Below are positions 20,421 to 30,155 of a stretch of DNA of 64,000 nt, piece after piece. The number at the start of each line of letters is the position of its first letter. Position 1 is the first letter of the stretch. Made by a program: the position numbers and the translations under genes. This DNA comes from Chaetoceros tenuissimus (lineage: Eukaryota > Bacillariophyta > Thalassiosirophyceae > Chaetocerotales > Chaetocerotaceae): contig BLLK01000064.1 in the NCBI GenBank assembly GCA_021927905.1, positions 58,440 to 122,439 on the forward strand. Direction: 5' to 3'. The notes under the pieces are model-generated. The model was not told the origin of the DNA. It saw only the letters and a program-made list of their open reading frames with translations, and made no database searches.

Positions 20421-20601
20421 AGTTTCTCTTGAATCGTTTGGGTTGATATTAAAAGTTTTATGCAAGGATTTTATTTGGAAAAAGAGTTGAACAATTCAAT
20501 TTGGAAAATTAAAATTTAGCTATAGTAAATTACGTTGTAAGAACAATGGTTTACCAAAGTCTTCAACTAGCTCGCTGACAAGAATTTGATCCTTAAATTT
20601 C

Positions 20602-21702
20602 TTAGAACTTTCCTTTACAAATAAACTTGGCATCGCTATCCGTGATGGAAGAGTCAGAATCACCATCCGTGATAGACGAGTCATTCGCATGCATCCCCTT
20701 CTCAATTTCTTTCATCATGCGCGCATAGTTCTTGACTATGTCTTCATCCTGGATGTGCTCACCTCCCATAAAAGTAGGAATTTCATCCGCGCATAAAACA
20801 CCATTTCGTTGAAGGAGATCAGCTGCTTCTTCCCGAGATTTACATTTCGTGGTTTTATTCATGAGAGTAGCTGGAGCTACTTTCTTGGCTATATCATACA
20901 AGACACTTCCACCTCGTGATGTAATGATACATGCAGACTTTAGCCGATCGGGACTTACTTTCATGAGAGTTTTTACAAAGTTTGGAATTAGACTAGGCTT
21001 TTTCATGGCCTTGAAGAAATTGAATTCATCGAAGAAAGCAATCACATTAAAGTTGTAGACATCTGCTGGCATCTTATCTATTGCAGCTTGCATAATCAGT
21101 GCAATAGATTTTGACGATTTCTTGACTTCCACTTTATCAAAGTCTGTCATTTCCGCTCTGTACCATAGGTTAGGACATCCATCTTTATCTACACCATACC
21201 AATACATACAATTGCCTCCAGTGAGATGAACCTCTGTGAATTCCTTACCATCTTCAAGTGAAAGATAATGCTCGATTTCCTCTGTGATGTTATTCTTGCA
21301 TCTCCAGTCAAGATAATCAACAAGTTTTTTCTTTGCATATTCAAATGGTCGAGGACGCATCTTTTTATTCTTAATCATTGGCTGGGACATGACAGCCTTG
21401 ACCCAAGATCTCGACACATATTTTAGTTCATCTTTCCATGGTGCATCTTCTTGGCTAAGAGCATTTAACATTTTATCACAATCTTGCTCTGTTACATCAA
21501 AAGCTAGTGCAGATTCCTGAAAAATCTGCTTCCTAGTTGTAGGAGTATCACTCTGTGTCTGACCAACCGAGCTGATCTTCACGCTATTGCCATTAGTATC
21601 TTCTGCGTTGCCATTTGCAGTCATTCTTTCAAATTTATAAGTACTTCTTCTTGTTTCTATTGCTTGTACGAGTAAGCATATGACCTGACATATAAAATAC
21701 AT
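20602..21702 (-). CDS. CRAL-TRIO (Sec14-like) domain protein
   Basis: A 366-residue frame. The helical KxLVDYLDWR region near 127 followed by TGGNCMYWYGVDKDGCPNLW, an alternating beta/alpha core and SACIITSRGGSVLYDIAKK (about 270) follow the CRAL-TRIO N-terminal helices and lipid-binding fold, which carries hydrophobic ligands such as phospholipids or retinoids between membranes. The ATG at 21702 gives a short hydrophobic lead; the ATG at 21624 (ERMTANGN) is an equally good start. Near the C-terminus an SSITDGDSD repeat precedes the stop; the +1 frame stays open to 20520 with coding-like composition, so the end may be altered. Relics similar to this coding sequence occur near 25.6 kb. Confidence 0.7.
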   Translation of the reverse strand: MYFICQVICLLVQAIETRRSTYKFERMTANGNAEDTNGNSVKISSVGQTQSDTPTTRKQIFQESALAFDVTEQDCDKMLNALSQEDAPWKDELKYVSRSWVKAVMSQPMIKNKKMRPRPFEYAKKKLVDYLDWRCKNNITEEIEHYLSLEDGKEFTEVHLTGGNCMYWYGVDKDGCPNLWYRAEMTDFDKVEVKKSSKSIALIMQAAIDKMPADVYNFNVIAFFDEFNFFKAMKKPSLIPNFVKTLMKVSPDRLKSACIITSRGGSVLYDIAKKVAPATLMNKTTKCKSREEAADLLQRNGVLCADEIPTFMGGEHIQDEDIVKNYARMMKEIEKGMHANDSSITDGDSDSSITDSDAKFICKGKF

Positions 21703-22038
21703 CTTGTGGTCTCATTTCATCTCTCACGAAGCAGCAGGCTCGGAAGAAAGTGCCTTTTCGGCTTTTTCCACTTTCCTCCCACGATTGACATGATGGCGCG
21801 ACGATCCGACAATAGAGATAATCATCAGACGTCCGACCAATGATGGCCTCAACGGTTTACAGCCGTTATAGTATGAGAACCCAAATTGAAAATGTGATGT
21901 ATTTAATGAAATTCTGTGATGGGGAAGTGTCAAGCAAAGAGTGAAAAGTGCTGGTACTTCTTTCTCACCACTTTGAGTAAATCACTAACTCTTTCCTATC
22001 TCCGGTGTTAATATTTTCAATACAAAGTCTACTTCATC
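21703..22038. other. Intergenic region between divergent genes
   Basis: Shared upstream DNA of the CRAL-TRIO gene and the plastid-targeted gene at 22039. A 69-codon minus-strand ORF shows no coding features. Nothing else seen. Confidence 0.4.
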
Positions 22039-23398
22039 ATGATTTCGAAAGTCTTTCGGAATCTCTGGTTCCTAGGGTGGCTTGCACTTATCAACATATC
22101 AAATTACTCCTGCGATGCATTCCTTGTTCCAAAGCCAAGAAGACAGCAGCCAATTTCTAAAAGCAACTTGAAAAAGAATGATCAGGGCCATCCATCACTG
22201 TCATACGAGAAAAATACAAACTTGTTCATCCTAAGAGCTACAGCAGATGAAAATGATGCTTTTTTCCACAATCTCAAACGAACCTGCATCAAACAATTCA
22301 TGTCCCAAAGAGCATTCCAAACGTTCATGTTCCTCCTTACTGATTTTCGTGACCCTCATACTTCCGATTGGTTAGAGAGATTTTTGAACGCACCTTCTCT
22401 GATTGACTTTCATGGAACAGGAGCGTTGAACATGACCCGATTCGAAAAATGGGATTCTTACTTTATGGAATTAATACATATGCCCAAGGAAGAAATTATA
22501 GTGACGGCTAGAAAATCTCATGCATCAGGAAGGAGATTGTTCAATAGCGGTAGTAAGAATAATCCATTTTTGCAACAACAAGAGCATTTGGTGGAGATTT
22601 CAATTGATATTGATCCTCCTTCCCTCGTCCCAAGGATTATGGCAGTAAGGGAACAGATCGGAAGGGAAGTCGTATCTGATTTGGATTTGATATTGATACA
22701 CAATGAACAAAGTAAGTATTTTGAATATCATGTATAAATACTATCTACGAAAATCCATTTCAATTTCTCAACCTTTTTCATCGTCATCCATAAATTCAGT
22801 ACTTCCATCTTATCACAAAAGACTAAAGGATGAGGTTGAATACGGTACCAAAAAGGAAGGGAAATTTGACCGAGAGGCTATGCAACTCCTAGCAAATACC
22901 ATCTACGTCCATGATATTGAAAATCAACCAATCATGTCTCACACCCGCAAGAGCACATTCGATTTATTACAAGTGCTTTCTCTACACGAATCCATTCACA
23001 GAGTGCTGAGGAAGTATAAGGAGAGTGGAGGAAGTCATGAGTTGGAATACAAATATCTACGCGATTTTTTTTCATCGAGGGTGAGGAAGTATTTTGATGG
23101 TCCTGGACCATATGACAGAGCAGATGATTTTATTGAGGAGTTACTAGGAGCTGTAGCTGATTCAAAACCGGTATCATTGAATCAGAGCATTGTGGGAGAG
23201 GTTAGAGTGTTACAAATTGTTGGAGATATCTTGAACATGAGAAAAGAAGTTTGTACGGAATGGAAATATATTGTTGATAAAACCAATTATGATCATGTAG
23301 ACCTTCGAAAAAGCCTGCTGACCAAGTCTTGGCAGGAAACAAATGATGAAAATATTTTGGAAGATCGGAATCAAGCAGAACTTGAAGCATGGCAATAA
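22039..23398 (+). CDS. Plastid-targeted hypothetical protein (two exons)
   Basis: Exons 22039-22711 and 22800-23398 join across an 88-nt intron (donor CAAA/GTAAGT, acceptor ATTCAG/T) to give 423 residues. A signal peptide (1-26) ends CDAF/LVP, the Phe-type cleavage motif of diatom plastid proteins, and is followed by a Lys/Arg-rich transit stretch. The mature protein is largely helical, with the conserved-looking segment FHGTGALNMTRFEKW near 125 and charged helices to the end. No known domain was recognised. Both exons alone contain short overlapping frames at the junction, but only the spliced form continues. Confidence 0.8.
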
Positions 23399-23995
23399 AT
23401 TTATAAGATGTCAGTAGTCTACCGGTACCTTCATTTACACATTTGCACTGCTTCTATTCATATTAAAAAGGATTGCTTGAAAATCAACACTATCACATAT
23501 TCTTGAAAAGCACTAATTAATCACTTGTCGCTCTCCGTCATCCTTGTTCATCTTCAGGGAGAGGCTTCTTTGGATTTAACAACAAGAGGGATATCAGAAA
23601 GAGGAAGCTCCCACGATGCTATGCAACTTACAAAGAATATTCATATCCTTTCCCATCTGCTAACAAATTTGTATTCTTATTATCAAAAAGATTCCAAACA
23701 TAGTGCTTTTTGTAAGTAGTTTTATGACATGGAACCAAGTATGACATTGTAGACAGCTGTCAAGAATAGCTAAGCGACATAAATACGTATTATATGGAAG
23801 TATGGAAGCCGGAGTTTCGTAGCATGTTGTTGGGACAACATTCACATGCAACATGAAAGTTCCACTTTGTTCATTACTTTTTCACTTAGTCATACCTTCT
23901 ATGTTAGATTACTCTAGCATTTTTCCATTCATGAAGGATACCAAGACCTCGACGAGAAGATAGAAGAATAGAGAATAGTCAATTTCGAAGAGAAG
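23399..23995. other. Intergenic region
   Basis: 3' flank of the plastid-protein gene and promoter of the acyltransferase-like gene. A segment around 23727-23775 resembles one at 25710-25760 (shared GACATGG, TGACAT..GTAGACA.CTGTCAA). No ORF with coding character. Confidence 0.45.
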
Positions 23996-25348
23996 ATGAC
24001 TGAAGAGGTCCCAGCCAGTGTTCTTGATAGTGCTGTGGTTCATCATTCTTCTTCTTCAACTCCTACAGGAGGAGGACCATCTAGTAACATTGGTGCCGAC
24101 TTTACTGTGAGCAACATCGATGGTCTCATCGAACCGCTTCACGTGAACAGCATTGAGTTAATGTCGGCTCCTGTGGATTACTACACGCTTATCTCAGCAC
24201 TCCTAGCTATTTCGCCATCTATCATCTATACGTGTTTTAAAATGAGTTTTGCTGCACTTCCTTACTTCCTGCTTTTACTCTTATCGCTACCTGCTGCAAT
24301 TAGACTTCAAGGTATGAATAGTTGGATACGTTGGCTTGTTGGTTTCATAGTTGTAGCATTCATGAGTGGGATCAAAACTGCAATGCTCATGACAGTCTTT
24401 CAGAATGAATCCATTCTAATCAAGGGATTGTTTTATGCCCACACAGCTCTTTGGGAATGCAGTAATTGTTCTTTAATTTTTGGGGGAAGAGCAGCTTTGG
24501 AAAAATTCAATATCGATTCATATTTGAAAGGAATTGTGGCTGCTCTCTGTCCATCACAAGTGAGGTTTGTAAGCCCTAACTATGATGCGAGTAATAGTAC
24601 GTTGCACTGTCATGATTCCAACACTTTGTGGAACAAATGGAAACAGAATTCAATGCATTTGTCATTTTATGCGGCTGCATTTATGGTCATTCGTTTTGGT
24701 CTCAAGGATATTGTTCCAGATGAAATTCCAGCCCGGTATGCAATTTTAGAAGCTGAAGGAATTGTAATTTATGTTGCAACCTTTGTGAATATATGGAACG
24801 TACCCGTACACCTATATCAACTGATGATGCTAGTATGCAATCATTGCCGATCTGATTCTACATCTTTATCTGTGACTTCAACCACTGTCAGTCAGGTGCA
24901 AGTGCAAGTGATTTATCCATACGGAGCTATTTACTTCTCAAAGTCATCAAGGGAGTTCTGGAGTAGATGGAGTCGTCCTGCTTCATCCATGATTCGGTAT
25001 ATGTTTTACTATCCTGTAGGAGGAAGTGCAAGAGCTTGGCTTTCTATTCCTATTATGTTTTTGCTAAATGCTTCGAGTCATTACACTGTGAGTGAATCTA
25101 TCATGGGAGATAGGAGTGAGAATGGCTGGAATGCCGTGTTTGGCATGTTGGGAATTGCTGTGACTTTCGAAGTTTTGGGAAATAAGTTTGTTACGTGGAG
25201 ATCTGTAGATGAAGAAGGTGCGAGAATAGAAAATGAACCAAAGTGGTGGAAATGGATCAAGTTCATAGTGGCAGCCACTTCTCTGAGGTTTGCAGCATAC
25301 TGGCTTGTCCATGGCTGTTTTGACTCTACATTGGCGGATCTTTTGTGA
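23996..25348 (+). CDS. Wax synthase-like membrane-bound O-acyltransferase
   Basis: A 450-residue integral membrane protein with about eight hydrophobic segments. The stretch SSREFWSRWSRPASSMIRYM near residue 321 with NASSHY some 40 residues later matches the plant-type wax synthase/MBOAT-like pattern (SLRDFWGRRW, then a conserved His near a membrane segment). Such enzymes esterify fatty alcohols or diacylglycerol with acyl-CoA in the ER. The overall length and the position of the motif in the C-terminal third fit. The first 45 residues are Ser-rich and cytosolic. Substrate cannot be told. It ends with TGA directly followed by TAA. Confidence 0.6.
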   Translation: MTEEVPASVLDSAVVHHSSSSTPTGGGPSSNIGADFTVSNIDGLIEPLHVNSIELMSAPVDYYTLISALLAISPSIIYTCFKMSFAALPYFLLLLLSLPAAIRLQGMNSWIRWLVGFIVVAFMSGIKTAMLMTVFQNESILIKGLFYAHTALWECSNCSLIFGGRAALEKFNIDSYLKGIVAALCPSQVRFVSPNYDASNSTLHCHDSNTLWNKWKQNSMHLSFYAAAFMVIRFGLKDIVPDEIPARYAILEAEGIVIYVATFVNIWNVPVHLYQLMMLVCNHCRSDSTSLSVTSTTVSQVQVQVIYPYGAIYFSKSSREFWSRWSRPASSMIRYMFYYPVGGSARAWLSIPIMFLLNASSHYTVSESIMGDRSENGWNAVFGMLGIAVTFEVLGNKFVTWRSVDEEGARIENEPKWWKWIKFIVAATSLRFAAYWLVHGCFDSTLADLL

Positions 25349-25920
25349 TAAGTCTATGCGTGTGTGCGTGAGTTTTTGTCACATCTACCTCGATAGAATG
25401 GGTTATTTAAATTAAAATTTACTACTGAGTCATAAAATTAAATTTCCCATCACCTCTGCAGATGAACGCCTTGCTTGCAACTTTTGTCAAACGAGAAAGG
25501 ATTTTCTTTTCATGCATCAATGCATGATAAATTTCTTTAGAACATCTCTCAATACTTACATGTTGTAGCCTTATTCATACAAGTTGTCGGAGCTACTTTC
25601 TTGGATATACCATAGCAGGCATTTATACGTCGTGATTGTGTTCAAACAATGGATCTGATGTATAGAAGATGATGTTGGTCGATCGAGACCAAAGAATCAT
25701 TCTTCAAAGACATGGCTTCCAACAATGTATGACATCATAGACATCTGTCAATAAAAGCTAGTCATTAGAATGACGCACAAACGCACAAACATGATGACGA
25801 AGCCTTTCGTGATGTGAGACGAAAGCAACATGATTTCGTACACAACATAGGTGTACCATAGCTGCTTGTTACTATATAATACACCTTTTAGTATTTGCTG
25901 CAGTTTACATCATCATCAAA
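25349..25920. other. Intergenic region with gene relic
   Basis: Between the acyltransferase-like gene and the carotenoid oxygenase gene. Contains a minus-strand relic of a CRAL-TRIO coding sequence (listed separately) and the TGACATCATAGAC motif at 25730. The last 100 bp before 25921 are the likely core promoter. Confidence 0.5.
25560..25645 (-). pseudogene. Decayed fragment of a CRAL-TRIO gene
   Basis: On the minus strand this stretch aligns by eye with the coding strand of the CRAL-TRIO gene around 20930-20850: both contain AAGAAAGTAGCTCC and ATGAATAA at matching distances, and the translation YGISKKVAPTTCMNK parallels YDIAKKVAPATLMNK. A stop codon soon follows and the frame is lost on the other side, so this is a nonfunctional relic of a paralogue. 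Confidence 0.6.
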
Positions 25921-27711
25921 ATGAGATTCAGCTCCTCTACAGCCATTGTCGTGGCTCTTTCATCTTTCTTGCAATGCAATCATGTGATTGATGCTTTCTC
26001 ACTGCCTACTTCAACAACAACTACTACTGTCACTCAATCACCTTCTTCTTCTTCTCGGCCATCTCCAAAAGAAATTCAGCAACGACAAGAAGCCGCTGAA
26101 TCTGTAGCTCGCTCTATTCATGACAACCATGCAATGAATGCTCTCTTTGTCAACATTGAAGAAAAGCCAAAACCAGTTCCATGTACAATTTCATCCAATA
26201 GTCGGACATCAAATCTTCCATCTGATTTACCACCTGGATGTATATTACGAATCGGACCAAATGGGGCTTCCACAAATGAAGGATTCTTGGATGGTGATGG
26301 TCTCGTACATTGTATTACTCTACCACCACATGATTCTGAATATGATATCATGTATTCGGCTACCTATGTACAAACAAAGGGACGGAAACTGGAACGAGCC
26401 AAACGAATCAAATCAAAAGATAAAAATAATGAAAGTACTTATTTGGGAACATTGGGAGCTGCACCGAATGGATTGCCAATGCTAGCTTCTCTGATTCAAA
26501 ATGGAGTCAATTTTGCAACGATTGATGTACAAAAGGATACATGTAATACAGCCATGGCAATCAGTGGTGATCGAGTTTTGGCACTGATGGAACAGTCTCC
26601 ACCTACTGAAATTGAATTTTATAAAAGTGGTCAAATGAAGACTGTGGATAGTTGTACGAGATTAGATGGTGCTATTCCTTGGGCACCTGTGAATGGTGGG
26701 AGTTTTGGTGCTCATGGACGGACTGATCCAGAAACTAAAGAGAGAATTCATGTTTCGTATAATTCCAATGAAGCACCTTTTGTCAGAGTGGATACGTTTG
26801 AGGAAGGGTGGAAATTGACTAGTTCCAAGGGAGTGGATGTTGCAGCACCAATAATGGTACATGATGCTTGTTTGACAAAGGAATATGTAGTCATTTTGGA
26901 TTTCCCATTGACGATTCGTCCCAAACGGTTTTTACAAAATTTGTTTCCGGTAGAATATGAACCAGAACATGGAGCTAGAATTGGTTTGGCTCGTAGAGGG
27001 ACTACTGCAGATGATACGATTTGGTTCGAGGTGGAATCGGGTGTAGTTTTGCACGCTGCAAATGCATATGAACGTGAAGATGGAAACATAGTTATACATG
27101 GATTCAAATCTGTTCCAAAAGGTTCATCTAGCTATATTTTAGATTACACTCCTGCATTTTTGTATGAATGGGTATTGGATCCATCTACTGGAAAGACTGT
27201 AGATGAAAGATGTATGAATCCAGATGTACTGGTGGAATTTCCAATGATTGAAGATGAATCTGTTGGACGAAGAGCAAAGGCTACATATGGATTGGTAACG
27301 TCAAGTATCGGCGGGCCCATGGCACAATTTAAAACTCCACAAGTAGGTGTTCTTTTGGATGGAGTCGTCAAGTTTGCGCTTGAGGATGATGAAGAAAAAG
27401 TATTTGCTGCCGGTGATGTGATTGGTAGATTTGATTTGCCGAATAATTGGCACTCCGTGTCTGAACCAACAGTTGTATCAAAATCTGGAGGAGATGGCCA
27501 TTATATATTACTCATGGCAACCTACGTCCCACCAAACGATGGAATCAAGTCTCATATTGAAGTTGCAAGTGACGGAAACTCATTAAAGTCACAACTCTTG
27601 ATTTTGGATGGCGACGAACTATCTGATGGACCGGTGACGACAATTGAATTGCCAACGCATGTCAACTACGGTTTACATAGTCTATTCGTTGATTGGGATA
27701 AAATGAAGTAA
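25921..27711 (+). CDS. Carotenoid cleavage oxygenase (CCD/RPE65 family)
   Basis: A 596-residue intronless protein. It starts with a signal peptide ending IDAF/SLP and a Ser/Thr-rich transit region, so it should enter the plastid. The family core is clear: RIGPNG and FLDGDGLVH near 115-130, then the four His that bind the catalytic Fe(II) of the seven-bladed propeller: His265 (FGAHGRTDP), His314 (MVHDACLT), His378 (LHAANAYE) and His586 (YGLHSLFVDW). These enzymes split carotenoid double bonds with O2 to make apocarotenoids. The substrate cannot be read from the sequence. All key residues are present, so the enzyme should be active. Confidence 0.93.
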   Translation: MRFSSSTAIVVALSSFLQCNHVIDAFSLPTSTTTTTVTQSPSSSSRPSPKEIQQRQEAAESVARSIHDNHAMNALFVNIEEKPKPVPCTISSNSRTSNLPSDLPPGCILRIGPNGASTNEGFLDGDGLVHCITLPPHDSEYDIMYSATYVQTKGRKLERAKRIKSKDKNNESTYLGTLGAAPNGLPMLASLIQNGVNFATIDVQKDTCNTAMAISGDRVLALMEQSPPTEIEFYKSGQMKTVDSCTRLDGAIPWAPVNGGSFGAHGRTDPETKERIHVSYNSNEAPFVRVDTFEEGWKLTSSKGVDVAAPIMVHDACLTKEYVVILDFPLTIRPKRFLQNLFPVEYEPEHGARIGLARRGTTADDTIWFEVESGVVLHAANAYEREDGNIVIHGFKSVPKGSSSYILDYTPAFLYEWVLDPSTGKTVDERCMNPDVLVEFPMIEDESVGRRAKATYGLVTSSIGGPMAQFKTPQVGVLLDGVVKFALEDDEEKVFAAGDVIGRFDLPNNWHSVSEPTVVSKSGGDGHYILLMATYVPPNDGIKSHIEVASDGNSLKSQLLILDGDELSDGPVTTIELPTHVNYGLHSLFVDWDKMK

Positions 27712-27807
27712 AGGGTCTTCTATAAATTTTATATTATAACAAATTTCTCTACGGTCTAATTACTGAAATTTCTTCAACCTTCACTATTTCTACTACTTGA
27801 ACTTGAA

Positions 27808-29381
27808 TTACTTTCTCACGACACTTTTCACTTCGTCACAACACTCCATAGACTCTAGATTTGGACAATTCAAATCTAAATTGTGTCTCTCCCCTTCACC
27901 ATCGAAGGAAAATGCCTTCAAGCTCTCGGATGATAGAGAAAGTGTAGCTTCATTATCTCTATCGCTGAACCATCCCCAGTATTCAGAAAGGATACTCAAT
28001 GAGTTCAATTTGTTGAACTCATTGAGTTTGTCATTGAATTCAGCATGTTTGAAATATTGATCGTACCACATTTTCAAACTCAAGTCGATGATTCCATCAG
28101 GAAGTTTTTCAAAGGTCTCAATAGTGTCATCTTGGTGTAGAGTCCCTAGCTTGACAGTTTTCAAAGCTGGACAATTCACCTGTCCTTTAACTACAAGTGA
28201 AATGCATTCATTACCAACAATTAGAGTTTCAAGTCTAGGAAGGCTGAGGTCATTTAGAATAAGATAATTCTCACTATCATCATAAATAGAGTGTGAGTTT
28301 CTTTTCGTATATTTATCTATTCAAAATAAAGTTCTACTTACTTGCACGATGTATGGCTGTCGATCCAGTCCACTTCCAAAGTTTTGAGCTCCGGCATTTT
28401 CTTTAGAGCACAAGAAAGCATCTTCGCCTTATATGGTTCAACCTCAAGTTCTACAACTCTAGCGACAATGAAACCTCTACCTATTGCAGGTCTTCGTTTC
28501 GGCAACATCACCTTGATATGCTCCAGCTTTGACAAGAAGGGTAGCTTGAAACCAAGAAACTCGATTGGTAACTCTACATGTTTCAGTTCAGTCCATTTAT
28601 ATCCATCTTTATTCTTCCCGAAATAATCAACGATGCTATTCTTTTTACTGTTATTAGAAATGGATCGAACAGCTTTCATGGCCTTCAAGCAAAAGTCATA
28701 ATACTTTTCATCCGCAGTATCATCATCTGTGATTTGAAATTTGTCAAATCTCAAATAGCGGAGTTTGGACAGATTGCAGCATTGAAACACATAGAGGATG
28801 ACCTTTACATCATTTTTATGAATCGATACATTTTGACCCCAGTCGAATTCAATTTCAACGAGTTTCAATTTGTACGTTGCGAAAAAGGCCAACTTTCCAA
28901 CGTCTAATTCTTCCTCCAAGACAAGTGACACCTCGATAGTGTCAAGGAATGCTTTGTACACTTGATAAAGGTCTTGAGAGCACATGCCGAGATTTGAAAT
29001 ATCTTGAATACAGGAAGGCTCGAAGTCCTCTTGTTCATTCGGATCCTTGTAGAGAAAACTACAAATATGAAGAAGAGAATCTTCAGTGAGGGCATTCAAA
29101 GACGATCTCGAGTTGCGAGCGAAATCTGTCAAATCGTGTTCGTCTCGCTTTCGCTTGAGACCGCTGCTGGTGCAATGTTCCTTGAAAATTTGAATCAGTT
29201 CTTCAAGCTCCTTTCGAGTGTAGTCCTCCTCGTCGCCATCATCATATTCGACCCGCCAGTACCTTCCATTTTTTCTACTGACTTGTCCTTGATAGAGTTT
29301 GTCGTCAAAGTATTTGGCAACCTTTACTCCAATGAAATCGAGTGACTGACGAGGTTTCTTTGATCTTCTCTTGACGGGCAT
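27808..29381 (-). CDS. Tudor-like plus leucine-rich repeat protein (two exons)
   Basis: Exons 29381-28342 and 28273-27808 (68-nt intron, donor GCAA/GTAAGT, acceptor GATGATAG/T) give 501 residues. Residues 12-60 (GVKVAKYFDD, then WRVEYDDGDEEDYT) form a PTM/DIR17-type Tudor domain, which in related proteins reads chromatin marks. Next comes an F-box-like helix (ALTEDSLLHICSFL, about 95), then degenerate leucine-rich repeats that continue over the exon junction (LPRLETLIVGN and LNKLNSLSIL style). Possibly a substrate adaptor or chromatin-linked factor; the function is inferred. An alternative acceptor at CTCAG, some 35 nt downstream, would also keep the frame. Confidence 0.75.
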
Positions 29382-30155
29382 GATAGAATGTAACGAATGT
29401 AAGTGATGAGATGATAGAATTGGTTCGATTACTGTTTTTGATTCTTCACTGAATTCAGTCTGCGTTTCAAAAGTGCAACTTGTATTTTATGAGGAGAACA
29501 AGTTGCTGCTGGCTGCTTCTTCTTTTGATTTGATGGCGGTTCATCCTTCACAGTTTGTGTCAAATCAGTCTAGGCCATTTCATGTTTGATCTTCAACCGA
29601 TCATCTCACTTCTTTTTTTCAAAATTTAGCTTTGATGCTAAATAAAAACAGTTTGCGATGCATCTATGCGAAATAGTTAATTGAATTCATGTCATATCAC
29701 ATAGATAGTCTAGTTTTGATTGTGAAGAGATAAGAGTGAGTGAAAATGTTGTTGGCCGTTTTGGTACCGCAGTTTCGAGGAGTCTTGTTGACTTGTCAAT
29801 GACGTGAAAAGGCCTTTACTTGACACCACCTTACCAATGACGTTTTAGAGATTACTTTCAATTAGAAATATATTCTACAGGCGGCTACGGGGTAATTACG
29901 TTTAATCTAATTGATTACAATGGTCTTACTCTTGAAATAGAAGAAGAAGAACATTGCAATTAGTTGGTCTGATTTCTCTTTAAATCCACATTCGGATGCC
30001 AATGCGATATGTATTTGCACCATCATCTTCAAAAAAAGTTAAAGAACTCGTATATTTCTTTGCTGGCAAATATAATTTTATTTTTATTTTGGTTTTCGAG
30101 TCATCAGATTCTCACTGATTGGAACTCACAGTTTTTATTTGAGAAAATTCTCTCT
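29382..30155. other. Intergenic region with CAATGACGT motifs
   Basis: Upstream of the Tudor/LRR gene and downstream of the MACPF gene. Two CAATGACGT copies lie at 29797 and 29835 with TTGACACCAC at 29820 between them; the same TTGACACCAC accompanies the motif at 18944. No coding sequence. Confidence 0.5.

Noticed and set aside
25676-25696. Hairpin TTGGTC-GATCGA-GACCAA
   Set aside because: A six-base stem inside a relic region; too weak and isolated to call a functional element.
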